From: Anthonomus grandis grandis
Lineage: Eukaryota > Arthropoda > Insecta > Coleoptera > Curculionidae
Length of the DNA: 64,000 nucleotides
Direction of reading: 5' to 3'
Assembly (NCBI RefSeq): GCF_022605725.1
Contig: NC_065552.1
Coordinates: 33,243,879 to 33,307,878, forward strand
A model generated the notes under the pieces. The model did no database searches and was not told the origin of the DNA. It saw only the letters and a list, made by a program, of their open reading frames with translations. Below are positions 11,191-23,104 of this stretch, in pieces; within the stretch, counting starts at the first letter, position 1, and each line of letters begins with the position of its first letter. Made by a program: the position numbers and the translations under genes.

Positions 11191-12183
11191 TGTTTTCACT
11201 GTACCATTGTCTACCACCTTCAAAAACAGAGCAAAAGCTCTTTGAACATGTCTTGCCTGAGAGACCAATTGGAAGATCTTTAATTTTGTGGATATTTGTT
11301 GATCTTTCGAATCCTTAAAAATTTTCTAAAAATCTGGTACTATTAGAATAAGGAGATGGATAGGACTTACCATCATTTGGGCTGTGCTCTTTTCTTTCCA
11401 TCTAAGTAAAGCGAATGCCTTCTTATTTTCTCATGGAAAGCGTGGTTTTCCACAAAAGGATTTGTTGTAATGTAAAATAGACAGCCGTGGTTATTGTTTA
11501 TTTTTGGATTGTCGGTCGAAGTGACAATTGGCTGACGGGTCTCAACCTAAGGCCGATTGTGGACGTCGCCGTTACGTCGTTTTTCATTTTTCTTCATCCC
11601 AAAGATTTTATGAAGCCTTTTAATAGAATTTTCCTAACTTAAAATCCTTGAGCAGCATTACGTTACGTTTTTTTCTTCTCAAACTATCTAAACCTGATGA
11701 TACTCAAGTTTCTCCTCATCTTTCAATCCTAGTGACGTGACTTTGGTGACCTAAAGCCTAATTTCCAGTACACAGAAGCTCATATTTAATGAAAAGAGCA
11801 GATTTTCTAGCGGACAACCTTTATAATTCATTTCAGCACATTCATAATCCCTTGAATCTAATAGTCACTTTAACAGTCCACCATTTGTGGAAAATTGAAG
11901 TTATTGTACATGTATAGGGAGGCTTTTGATTTACCGACTAGGCTTAAAGTATGTGATTCGTTATAATAATCTAATCTTTATAATTGTAACATTGTTGATA
12001 TATTTTATTTACTTTGACGTGATCATTGGTCTACAAAAAATAGAAAAAGCATGACTTAGATTCGGTTAAGTTGTTCATAGTTTAATTCTATAACTCTACA
12101 TTTAAGAAAATATGGCTGAATTCAATCAAGGTATTAATATATATTGCCTTAATATCGTATTAGAATACGTATATACGTACTAG
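11191..12183. other. Unassigned spacer
   Basis: No gene or repeat recognised. The short block at 11200-11290 has some open frame but no family resemblance. Confidence 0.35.
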
Positions 12184-12191
12184 AATATACG

Positions 12192-12666
12192 TAGTGTTGT
12201 GAGCAATGGAACGTTCCCGTTTATTCTCGAAGAACGTTCGCGAACGTTCACGACTTTTTTCGTGACGTTTATTCTCAAGAGCACGAATGAGCATGAATCC
12301 GAACGTTCCCCAAAAATGTGAACGTTCTACTACCAAATCTGGGGCTGAAATTAATACCATTGAAGATGACTCTTCTGAGTCGGACGAGTCTGAATTTGAT
12401 TTAACGGAAATTCTGAGTGATTTAAAATCAAGCGAGCTCGAGGAGGGAGAGGATAGTTCGGAGGAGAGTTCCTAAATAGGTTGTTTGAAAGTTTAACTTA
12501 ATAAATAGAACATAAATAAACACATTTTTAATTCGGATATTTTCCTAATATGTTTCCTTTGCATTTTTTTCATTTATGCTCGTATGTGCTGAAAATTCTC
12601 GTTCGTGCTCGTTCATGCTCGAGGAACGTTCTCGAAAAATAAATTCTCGAGCATTTTACAACACTA
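12192..12666. mobile_element. Non-autonomous hAT-type element with 8-bp target duplication
   Basis: The 475-bp element starts tagtgttgt and ends acaacacta, a 9-bp perfect terminal inverted repeat, and is flanked on both sides by aatatacg (12184-12191 and 12667-12674). An 8-bp duplication with TAGTGTTG-like ends is characteristic of hAT transposons. It contains six copies of the palindrome gaacgttc, mostly near the left end. An acidic open frame of 62 residues (12287-12475) encodes DSSESDESEFDLTEILSDLK but no transposase domain, so mobilisation would need an enzyme in trans. Confidence 0.85.
12287..12475 (+). CDS. Short acidic open frame inside the hAT element, function unknown
   Basis: 62 codons rich in Glu, Asp and Ser in the second half, starting MSMNPNVPQKCERSTTKSGA and ending at TAA 12473-12475. 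It could be the remnant of a captured exon or of a transposase C-terminus. It has no recognisable domain, and an ORF of this length can occur by chance. Confidence 0.25.
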   Translation: MSMNPNVPQKCERSTTKSGAEINTIEDDSSESDESEFDLTEILSDLKSSELEEGEDSSEESS

Positions 12667-13330
12667 AATATACGTATATCATATACGATTCTGTTTACAA
12701 AAGAAGAAAGTTTCGGCGTTTAGAAAAATTGACACGGGATATACATATTTAGTTTTTAAACTCGATTACTACACCTCAAATATTTGATGAAATTTTTCTG
12801 AAAGATCACTGTGTTTCATTCATATTATCCAATCTAAAAACGCTGTGTAACGTGTGTAACAACTGTGTTATTAGATTGGATATTAACGACGGAACTAGCT
12901 GTTATTCATGCGTAATATTTTGGAAAACATTGATTTTTGCAAACAATTTCTTACTGGTAAGTAGGATTAATAAAAAAAGGTTTCCTGCAGAAAATAATTG
13001 CCTAAAAAAATGCTTTTTAAGAAAATTATAGTTGATGAAAAATCTGTAGTTTTTGTATATATACTTTTCTTACATAACCTTAAGGTTTTCGAGTAAAAAC
13101 TGAAGAAAGGCGTATCGTTATGAAAATTGCAGTAGTTGCAGTCATTTTTTATCGCAAATAAAAGGAAATTCAATTTTTTCAATTTAATAAACTGTAGAAT
13201 ATACGTATATCATATACGATCCTGTTTACACAAGGGAGACAATTTTGGCATTTAAAAAAATTGACAAGGGATTTAGCTAGTCTTTATTTAGCTACTCCAT
13301 CATTACACCTCAAATATGTGATAAAATGAC
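12667..13330. repeat. Direct repeat of about 130 bp, spaced 531 bp
   Basis: aatatacgtatatcatatacg at 12667 recurs at 13198. Both are followed by similar sequence through ctgtttaca, aaaaattgaca and attacacctcaaatat. The hAT element duplicated the first 8 bases of the left copy on insertion. Confidence 0.7.
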
Positions 13331-14985
13331 CCCGATATCACGTATATGGTATGGTATGTATGATACGATATACTTTTCATACACGTAATTATCTTATATT
13401 GGAACAATGGAATATCATACACAAATAAATATAGGAAAAAAAAAATAGGAAATGCATTAATATATATGAAACAATAATAATACCAAATAAGATATGCAAA
13501 TAAAAAAAACCCAAGAATTCAAATTTGCCCAAAACTAAACAAGGATTTAAAAAATAAAAATTGATTTTAACAAAATTCAGTGGCGTTCTTCGTTTTATTT
13601 AATAATACTTACGATAAATTCTTTATGGACGCCATTGGTAAAATTTATTTTTTTTGATGCATAAAATAAATACATTGGTAATAAATAAATTAATTTCCGC
13701 AACGTATATCACGCGGACATTTTATTTGATATTTATAGTTAAGTTCAACCCAGAATGTACATCTGGTGGAAACCAAAAATAAACGTTTATTTAACTATCG
13801 TGGGTTGCTTGGGTTATGATATGCATTCTTAAAAGTAAAACAGTTCTGGGCTTATTCATAGAATATAAATACTAAAGATTTTATGGAAATCAACATTTGC
13901 AGATTTTTGGTGGTATATTCCCTGAACTCCAAATTTGAAATTTTTCCCAATCATAGTTTTCCCATAAACAATCGATATAACTTCAGAATAATACACCTAG
14001 GGTCGTATTTACGGTTACAAATTATTAAATATAAACGTAAGTGAATAATGTACATAAATACTTTCCACGGTAGCTTATTTGAAAGTACTAAGCATAAACC
14101 GATTGGTCATGCTCATGTGTAATTTCCATCAGTTAATAGATAAATAAGCCCTTTCTATGTAATTCGCATTTAAGCTATCTTAGATGGAAGAACAAAAACA
14201 GCGAGCAATAAACATCTAAAGTAATTATAAAACTCGTAAAATACCAAACGAATGAAATATATTCATCTCTTTTTGGTCCATTGGTGGCTATCTCCTTTTT
14301 GTCCTCAGGCTTAGCGTGTTGATTCGCTACGGGTCCGCGACTGGTTTTATAATACGCTACAATTTAGCCGCTATTAATTTTAATTGAATGCTGTTGGCCT
14401 TTGACGCTCGATGAATGATTAATTCCTCGATGGTGTATGTTCGTTCCTTTGTGCTTTTGTCGACGATGATGACGGGAAAGGTTTACTCTCTTTTAAATAA
14501 CTCAATTCGGTATTTGGTCAAGCCGGATTCAATGTTATTTATTGTTGATTGAGCTTTGAATTGCAAATTATTTAGATTGAAAGATAGCGGCACCGTTACA
14601 AGCTATAGAATATAAATAAACGAATAAGCACTAGTATTTATGGCGGTTGTTTCAAAGTTTTGGAATTTTTAGGCATAATTTAGTCAGGTGGTTTAAATTG
14701 GTTGGTCAAGTTGTTACGTCTGATTCAAGGTGTTATATTTTTTTAAGGTGACAGTTTCAAAATAGCGACATTATTTCACTTTTGACTGCTTGGTAGAAAG
14801 ACCCTCCTAGTCCATTAGGAGACCTCAACTCTATTATTTTTAAATGGAATTTCTCTATTCGTGATACAGGATTTCACAAGCCTTAAAAATACTCTTAGAA
14901 CATTGAAAGACTTAAATTAGCAAAAAATATTTACATGATAAATCTACATTAATTATTAACTACTTACATTTATTTATATCGTATG
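13331..14985. other. Unassigned AT-rich DNA
   Basis: No supported gene or element. 14270-14500 is slightly less AT-rich, without coding signal. Confidence 0.4.
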
Positions 14986-16350
14986 TCCTACGTTAAAAAG
15001 TAGTTACGATTATTACTAGAACAGATAATTCTGCTCCTTATGTTAAACCAGATTGCAAGAATGTTGTAGCTATGGCCCAGAAACTGTACAGCCCTTTGAA
15101 AGAGATGACCAGAGCTGCGTCGCCTGAGGAACCTTTCTTCTAGATTTTTTATGTGGTACTCAAACGACTTTCCTACCGCAATAATGTCATCAAGGTAAAC
15201 CAGGCAAGTCTTCCAGGACAGTTCTCTTAAAATCATTTCCACCAGCCGTTTAAAAGTGGCAAGGCCATTGCACAGTCCAAATGAACACATTAAATTGCGA
15301 TAATCCAGCGCCCACCGTAAAGACCGTCTGCTCCCGGTCTTTAGGGGCCAACTCAGCTTGCCAGTATTCACTTTTTTAGCATGGTAAAGATCTGCGATCC
15401 AGCCAGGGTGCCCAAAGTGTCATTAATGCGAGGAAGAGGAAAGCTGTCGTTTTTAGTCTCATTATTAAGCTGCTGGTAATCTACGCAGAATCTGGTGAAA
15501 CCGTCTTTCTTCCTTACAAGTACCACCTGTGAAGACCATGGACTGCTAGATGGTTCGATGACGCCTTCCTTGGCAATACTCTCAATAATCTTATCAGCCT
15601 CCTCTATCTTGGACAGTGGTAGTCTTCGAGCTGTCTGCCCGATGGCATAAGCATTTCCTCTATTGATTTTAGGATGGACTATGTTGGTCCTTTTTTTCTT
15701 TTCAGTATCAAAAACGTTTCGATATCTATCGACCAAATGCCTCAGCGTCCGTCCTTCTTTAGTATGGTCTTAGAACCAGTGCTTTTAATTATTTCGGAAT
15801 GGCTGCCCGGTTGATGTTCATAGCCGCAACTTGTCGAAGTATTGTTGAAACTGCAAAGCAGTATCCTAATTCCGTGCCTTCTTTAACAGCACAGAATAAT
15901 GATTGACATTCATTGCCTTCACAGGAATACTCCTTTCAAAGCGTAGAAGGGTCTTTACGACTGCTATTCCTTGACCTGTCAAGACTTTGAACAGCCTTGT
16001 CATGCATTACAGATACGAACATGACTACTTCGCAATCCGTGGTCTTGCTATCAACAATCTCGCTTGGTTCTGGCGTCAAAGCCTTCTCTGGAAGTAGGAC
16101 TGTAACAATGTAATCCCTCTCACGATACAAAACAACTTTCTAACCGTCTATCTTTAGGACTCCGTTTTGGTGTTCGTTCCGATGATCACCTCATCCTTAA
16201 TCTCAGCCATTACCACAAGATGTTCAACCGTGGCTTTTTCTATGGTGAACGTGACGTTTGTTTCACCATGGATATTTGCTCGATAACACCTCGACGTTCG
16301 TAGACACCATTTGGATGGACGAACCTTAGCTGCGGATTTTACTATATCTA
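14985..16350 (-). pseudogene. Ty3/gypsy pol relic: protease and reverse transcriptase
   Basis: Read on the minus strand. A retropepsin segment (about 16340-16140) has FTIEKATVEHLVVMAEI and KDEVIIGT, like the C-terminal half of gypsy proteases, followed by a linker. The RT then has KEGVIEPSSSPWSSQVVLVR and KKDGFTRFCVDYQQLN, a frame break near 15368, and CLVYLDDIIAVGKSFE, the catalytic YLDD motif. Several frameshifts lie between these blocks. RNase H and integrase are absent, so the element is truncated at about 14985. It adjoins an LTR of the dispersed family at 16360-16590 with a deletion across the gag region. Confidence 0.8.
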
Positions 16351-16359
16351 TTTATATTT

Positions 16360-16590
16360 GATTTAAATCTCGCGCCAATATTCCGACCTGCACTAAACTG
16401 ACAATAACTCCCAGTAGCGACGCGGCTCCTAATATACTCGGCTGACTATTCCGGAAGGTTCTCGCTTACCGTCGAGATGTCGTGCGGTGTACCACTTATT
16501 TCATTCCGAAATGACCGAGAATCAGCTGGTTTGTGGATGTTTACAATATCGTTAGAGTATTCTTCGTTTTTATGTATATTCACTATGTTA
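16360..16590 (-). mobile_element. Gypsy-type LTR, 5' LTR of the pol relic, truncated
   Basis: Minus-orientation LTR. It runs from the gtttacaatatcgtta block near 16538 through the TATA block (tatactcggct near 16432) to aaatctcgcgccaat near 16366, where it breaks into protease sequence. The U5 end, primer-binding site and gag are missing. Confidence 0.7.
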
Positions 16591-18849
16591 TAAAGAGCAA
16601 ATACAAGGTTGTTGTTTTTTAAATGATGAATCAAAAAGTCTGAAGCACTACGCTTTATTAGGCTTCAGATATAATAAGGTCTATTCCAACCAATGTACTT
16701 CTTAGTAACAATGTACAGCTGTTTTTTTCTGTGATGCAGGGTCTGCGCCACAAAAGAAAACCTGACTATATTTAGCGTTATGAATACTTTTTATTAAATT
16801 CCAAAAAATTGTGTATTATAAAAATAACAGCTTTTTAAGTAATACAATTTTTTTTATCTCAAAACTGTAAAAAAATAACATAAAACAACAAGAACTTTTT
16901 TTTTCAAATTAGTCAGAGACAGAATGGACTACGTAGTAGAGTGGATAATGGTAAATCATCGTCTCCAATCTCGTCATCTGATTCTTCTTTGTCTTTCATT
17001 AATTGAATCGAGTGTATAACTTCGAAACCGATATCTTCTTTTTCTATTTCTTCCTTAGTAGCTTCTACATTGTTGAATGATCTTTGTAATTTATTAAATT
17101 TTATTTATGGGCAATATAAGTTAGATTTTCGGCCTTTTTCATGGTAAGTTGTCAAAAATGTTGCTAAATGTCTGATATCTTCCGTATCTATTGATTTATA
17201 AAATTTGGGAAGAGATGTATTATAACAAAATTAGATAAGATTAGATAGATAGATTATAATAACAAAATTAGATAAGAGAAAAATTATATTTCTTTTCCAT
17301 TTTTTAAGGCAATTTCCATTTTTTTTAAGAATTTCTTCTACATTTTCAGGATTTTAGCAAATGTTGGAATTGTCTGGTAGCATTTCTTTCAAAGGAAGTT
17401 TTACAATATTTACATCTATCTGTAAGATCGTAGTATGTGCAAACATCACTCTTCCGCTCGTTTACATGCTTTTTTAGTAATATCTATAATTATAACACTA
17501 GGAATTGTACAAATAGTATTTTAGTTATTTCCAGGTGAAGATAGGACCACGCTTTAAAAAATATAGGTCAAACAAGACAAGCAGTAAAAGACTTATAAGA
17601 TCTCAGTCAAAGAAGTAAAAAGCAAATTTATAAAACTATGAAAGAAGCGGTTAGTAGGAGTGAAAAGAATTATTAGGCAAAATGCCTCAAATAACGGTTG
17701 CAAAAAAAACTCATGGCCCCAATAAAAAAACGTATGTAAAAACTTGTGAAATAGTACTTTTTTCTTAAATATTAAACCATAAATCAGCAATAAACATTAA
17801 TAAAAAAAAACGGACGTACAGTCGCAGTCCATCCGTAACAAATCCCTTTGCAGTTATTCCCATCTATCTCGAACGAAACTAGATTGTCCAGTCTGGCAAT
17901 TTTAAATGACTTTTTATCTCGTCGAAACAATAAAAAAGAAAAACTGCCTGCAATATCGGACGTATCACACTTCCGGAATGGATTCGAAGGACCATTCTCA
18001 GAAATTACATACTTTGCAACAGTGTTTTGGACACATTTTTTATATCTTATCGATAATAAAAATACATTGTAAACGCCCCGAATAGTAAGATATCATTCCT
18101 CTAATAATAATATTAGCATCTAAGTTACAAAAGTAAATTATACAGTGTATTTAGCAGATGGAAACTTATAAGTGATCTGTCCACCAAACAAAAAAAAAAC
18201 AGAAGATATGTTTAAAATAATAATAAAAGTTATTCTGTTCAAAAAAATGTAAGTACAATATTCGGTAGAATAACTCTACGCATAAACGAAGCTCCCTTCT
18301 CCAGCTCTCATTTTTTTTACGGAAATAGACCGGCTTTATATAGCCGGGTGATTTATTTATTGAAAAGTCGACAGAAAGGGCGCTTTTTATTGATTTAGAC
18401 CCTTGCAGAGATCCTTCGAAGGCTTGCAAGTCAGTCAAGTGCGCCTTGAGCTCCTCTAGAGCCACCTAATTCGCGGAAAAAAATTAAATCTACATCACGG
18501 GAAATTTGGTTTCAATTCAATTTAACACAATCAGCATAATTTTTGGCTTATTACTTATTCGACGTCTGATGTTATTGATTTAACAACTTCTAATAAAAAC
18601 ACTTTCCAAGTTCCTTTTATTAACTGATTGAATAACAAAACTTTATTATTTTAGAAAAATAAAAATAATGGTAGGCTTATAGATGGAATAATCAGAATAT
18701 GGCTGAAAAATTAAAATAACCACTAAGAGGTTATTTTATGTTTAACTGGAGATAAGGGATAATTCGACTAGTTATATCTACTAGTTACCTATGCCTTTTC
18801 GTATACCTACTTTAAATACAGAGAGAGACACAATCAATAAGTATTTATT
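16591..18849. other. Mostly unassigned DNA; possible zinc-finger transposase debris at 16900-17480
   Basis: On the minus strand 17400-17440 reads CKYCKTSFERNATRQFQHLL, a C-x2-C...H pattern like a BED zinc finger. About 16930-17000 reads DKEESDDEIGDDDLP-type acidic sequence. This would fit a hAT or piggyBac N-terminus but is too broken to assign. The 99-residue minus frame at 18166-18465 has no recognised family. Confidence 0.25.
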
Positions 18850-18995
18850 AGAATACTTATCACATAAGCTTCTTGTAGTTCTATACATTTGGTCCAGTCC
18901 TGTGCAGCCTTAAAAACCGCTGTTGAAAGTCTCTGTCCTCTGAGCCATTTTTTTAAGTTAGGAAAAAGTCACTAGGTGCCCAATTTAGAATAAGG
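18850..18995 (-). pseudogene. mariner transposase C-terminal fragment
   Basis: Minus-strand translation LFPNLKKWLRGQRL...AAQDWTKCIELQEAYVI matches the end of mariner transposases (FPxLKxxLxGxRF... WxKCIEL). Upstream catalytic blocks are missing. Confidence 0.6.
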
Positions 18996-19215
18996 TAGAC
19001 GTCTACTACGACTACCAACTATAATTTAAACTGTAATTCTTTTAAACTTGATATTGTAACCGGACATGTGTAAACTTGAGCATCGTCTTAAAAACAATAA
19101 CTTTTGTGCGCTAAAATCTTAGACGTTTTCTTTTCAACTAGAGATATTATTTATAGATAGTAGAAACAAAATAGACCCTAAGACTGAACCTTGAGGCTTC
19201 TCTTATTTCTTAAAA
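18996..19215 (-). pseudogene. LINE (Jockey-like) reverse transcriptase fragment
   Basis: Minus strand, about 19205-19146: PQGSVLGSILFLLSINNISS, RT motif B of Jockey/CR1-type elements. Past a stop there is only poorly matching sequence. It abuts the mariner fragment. Confidence 0.55.
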
Positions 19216-19431
19216 ACACCTTTTGCTAAATCGGCATACTATAGTATAACTTCATCGGAATTAAGACCATGGGCGTTATTGAAGTGCTAATATAATTTTT
19301 GCAGTAAGCAGGTGCCTCTGATGCTAGCATTAACTTATTCGTATCACCTTAATAGACTTCATCAGTTTTACAGTGTGATTGACTAAGACGTGTTTTATTT
19401 TATTTTGGCTTTCCCGATATTATTATCTTAT

Positions 19432-20140
19432 ACAGGGTGTTTAAAAATCGACCCCCAATATGAGGATCTCGGAATCTATAAGAGATGGACTTTGAAAATA
19501 TTTGAAAAAATACGAAACTTTCATAAAATCGATTTAATTTTTTTATTTTATTTTTTCCTTAAAATCATTTGCACTTTTGCATTGCCACTTTTTTCAAAAA
19601 TTCAGATTTAAAAAAAATAATAAATATCACCTGTGGCACCAAATTGGCATCTGTTAAGGAAAAGGCGATATACAAATTGTTCCGTTGATCATGTTACAAA
19701 CTTCTAGGGCAGATAGAAAACGTCAAAAGAAAAACAAAAGTTCATATAAACATGGGTCCGGAAAAGCTTCCTCAGGGAGCTAGAGCTCTTTGAAAATAAC
19801 CTTTAAAAACTAGTTTTTTTTTAATAGCCCCGGAACTACTTTAGCTACCGCAACCAATTTTGGGAGGTAAATTATTGTTTAGTACGTTTATGCGGAACTT
19901 TAGGCGGTCACTGTATAATTTATAGTATGTGTTAACATATAGCTGAAAATGTCCTCTTTTGGAAATATACGTAAGCCTGACAACAGAGAATCGGTAAATA
20001 GGTTTGAAAACCAAACCCTCCTGACCCCGAGCACATGTTGTACTCAAACAAAGTTGCTGTTTACTAATTCTAATCTTTCAATATTCTAAGCTACAAACGT
20101 TATTTGCCATAAAAAGTTAAGTACAAAAACAAAAAAAGTA
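19432..20140. other. Possible transposon arm starting tacagggtgtttaaaa, otherwise unassigned
   Basis: tacagggtgt at 19431 resembles the ends of the other CAGGGTGT/CCGGGTGT elements in the window, but I could not find a matching inverted end. No ORF with homology. Confidence 0.25.
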
Positions 20141-20343
20141 TACCGGGTGTCTCAGGAAAGTGGTGGGGTAAACACATAACTTTTTTAATTTTTAAGTTAA
20201 AAAAATGAAATTTGGTAAGTGGGTGTAGCGTCCAAATTGGGATTGGCTGACGTATTCAGTTGTTATCTGTCACTTCCGGTTTAACGGGAAATGATCCTCC
20301 TAACTTTTTTATTTTAAATGGGACCTCCAACTTATTTAACATA

Positions 20344-21603
20344 TCGCACATGTAATCCAAAAGTGTCACTATACGAAAAATGTAAATTTTTCAGGAGAGC
20401 AATTTAAAGTTTTCGGCAAAATGGAAAGACAAATAACGGTAATTATATTGATAATAAATGAACGATTTTTATCACAGTGAACGATGTTTTCGCTTTAACC
20501 ATTTTATTAAACAGAAATGGAAAATAAATTCTTTTATTTGTTTATTTTTTAGTTTTTTGATTTATAGTGTCACTTTTCCATTTATTATATGCAATATTTT
20601 TAGAATTTGTCAAAATTTTTTAAACCATAAAATTAAAAAAAAAATATAGAAATATGTAGAAAAGCAAAATATTATTATATTAAATGAAACATGAAACATT
20701 TATTTTTACACACAACTGCTTGAACAAAAAATGATGTAGGTAGGTACTTCTAAAAAATATTTTTTATCTTAACTACTAACTTAACTTAAACCGACCATCT
20801 AAATGACTACTTATGCACCGCGAACTTAACCATAGCTTAAAATTTAAACCATCACTGTTATTTTCCATTCAAATTCATACAAAATAGCTGTCGTTTACGT
20901 TTAAATTTTAAACTACGGTTAAATTTACACTGTGCCAATAAAAGTTTACATCACTGCTACAGAAATGGCACTAAAGCCAAATTAATGGCTATAAAAACAA
21001 CTGCAAAAACAAAAAATTAATTCCTAAAACAAAATATTCAAAAACCTGGTAAATACAACATAAACACAACTTTAAATATGGACAGCTTCCATTATGAAAA
21101 AACAAAATATTTTCGTTCGGTAAATTAAATATAGTGGGTAATTATCATTACAAAATATTATTATAAAAGGAGTGTACATAGCTTTGAAGTATTAAGGAAT
21201 TTTCAATAAGACTTTTGATGTCTTGTTTTTTTCGATCGAACAATTTTAATCTTTCTGTGTAAAGTTTATTTAATTAAAAACTTTTGCGATTTTGACGTGT
21301 TGAACGACGCGCCGAACAACTAATTTGCTTAAAAGTTTGGTCACTGTATGAAGTTTTGTAATATATTTCAATTTGGGTTTGGCTAAACCGTCACTAAACA
21401 AAAAATGTCACTATTGCCCGCCACGAGCGTATTAATATTGCGTAAGCCATAATGACACTTGCGCCATCCAGAGGTCTCTAATATAATTATTCAAGATATT
21501 TTGTATAGTGACATTGTTGCCGGTGTGGTTCGGAAGAGTTTTATTGTAAAAAGTACATTTTGCAAATATTTTGTATAGTGACACTTTTGGATTACATGTG
21601 CGA
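20344..21603. mobile_element. Nested non-autonomous transposon, 1260 bp, TA target duplication
   Basis: Begins tcgcacatgtaatccaaaag and ends with its inverse; the terminal inverted repeat is perfect for 31 bp. TA flanks both sides (20342-20343, 21604-21605). It sits inside the left arm of the host element; the right arm at about 22708-22718 preserves the unoccupied sequence, confirming the insertion. The motif attttgtatagtgaca recurs subterminally near 21496 and 21569. No coding region is recognisable. Confidence 0.85.
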
Positions 21604-21984
21604 TATTTTGATAGGAAATTACAATCTAAGAAAAATTGCACTCCATATGTCAACCTTTGACATCCAACGTTTAAAATATTTAATTTTTTAAATTTCAATC
21701 CTGAGTGCCATCAATAATTTAAAATCGTTAATTTTTCACAGCTTTCCTAGATGCGTCTAAAGTTTGCAAAATCGTATTTTCGGCTCTAACTCAATTTTTT
21801 CAAATGGAACTAGGGTGGTCATTACCATAGTTAAAAAGTGTATTTTCTCCGATCTGGTATAGCTTTGCATGATTATTAGAACAATAATGAACAAAAATAA
21901 ACTATAAAAAATAAACTTCTAAACTAGATAAGAACAATAAACTAGTATAACTGAACAATAAATAACAATACAATACAACACGAT

Positions 21985-22008
21985 TAGGATAATAATAATA
22001 ATAATAAT
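21985..22008. repeat. ATA microsatellite
   Basis: Run of ataataata within the central part of the foldback-like element. Confidence 0.7.
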
Positions 22009-23104
22009 TTATAATACAACAATGATAATTTACAATTACAGTGAAAAATGTCTCAATAACTTCGAATATCAGATTATTAATCTGACAGGTTGCCGTAACA
22101 ATGATATGTCAAATCCAAGGCCAAATTAGTATTAAATTATAAATACCGACAAAAAACACTTCAAAAGCTCTTCAATTTATCATTAATCTTGGATTTTTAA
22201 TAGATGTTACGCAAAGGCTACTAAATGCTAAAAAGTCACTACAAAATCTATTTAAAATGGAAACAAATATTTTATTAATTCATAGTAATCTTTGAGTTTT
22301 TTAATTGGGAAAGTTACTTTTAACTGGGAAAGTTAGAACTAGGTGGGTATGCGGCTCTAAATTGTTTTTTTGAAAATTCAGACTTATTAAAATATCGATT
22401 TCCTGGTATCAAATTATTTGTAAAAAAATATAATTTTTAATTATGGTAATGAGCCACCCTGGTTCCATTTGAAAAAAATGAGTTATAGCCGAAAATACGA
22501 TTTTGCAAACTTTTAACGCATCTAGGAAAGCTGTGAAAATCAAACTACAGTCAATTATATTTTTCTAGGACTAATTGATACAAAATTAATGATTTTAAAT
22601 TATTCATTGCATTCATAGATTAAAATATGAAAATTTAAATGATTTAAAGGTTAGGTGTCAAAAGTTGACATATGTGGTATCGTTTTTCTTAGAATGTCAT
22701 TTTCTATCAAAATATGTCAAAAAAATTGGGGGATTTTATTTAAAATAAAAAGGTTAGGGTCATTTCTAGTTAAACCGAAAGTGACAGAAAACAACTGAAT
22801 ACCCCAGCCAATCCCAATTTGGGTGCTACACCCACGTACCAAATTTCATTTTTTAACTTAAAATTTAAAAATGTTATAGGGGCGAACCACTTTCCTAAGA
22901 CACCCGATATAGTACTTTAATTCCGATTTTTGCAGGTATTTACTTTTAATTTTTAGTGGATTTATTACAATCAGAATTACTGGCAACATGTTTGTAAATG
23001 TTTTTTTTTTGTTAATGGCCTTGTGGGGAGCACATTTAGTTTCTAAATGTTATTAATCTATAAAAACTACAAAATCTATAAAAGTAAACACTATTTTTTG
23101 ATGC

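Larger units (their letters stand above)
20143..22907. mobile_element. Long-inverted-arm (foldback-like) DNA element, TA-flanked, split by a nested insertion
   Basis: Left end ccgggtgtctcaggaaagtgg at 20143; right end ccactttcctaagacacccga to 22907; both sides flanked by TA (20141-20142, 22908-22909). With the nested element removed, the left arm (20143-20343 plus 21606 to about 21870) is the inverted copy of about 22440-22907, roughly 465 bp per arm with moderate divergence. The centre (21870-22440) has simple ATA repeats and no transposase. It is non-autonomous and probably of a Tc1/mariner-type family given the TA flanks. Confidence 0.75.

Noticed and set aside
18166..18465. Minus-strand 99-codon open frame beginning MALEELKAHLTDLQAFEGSL
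   Set aside because: Its first part looks protein-like but the rest is Phe/Tyr-rich low-complexity translation; no recognised domain or neighbouring element parts.
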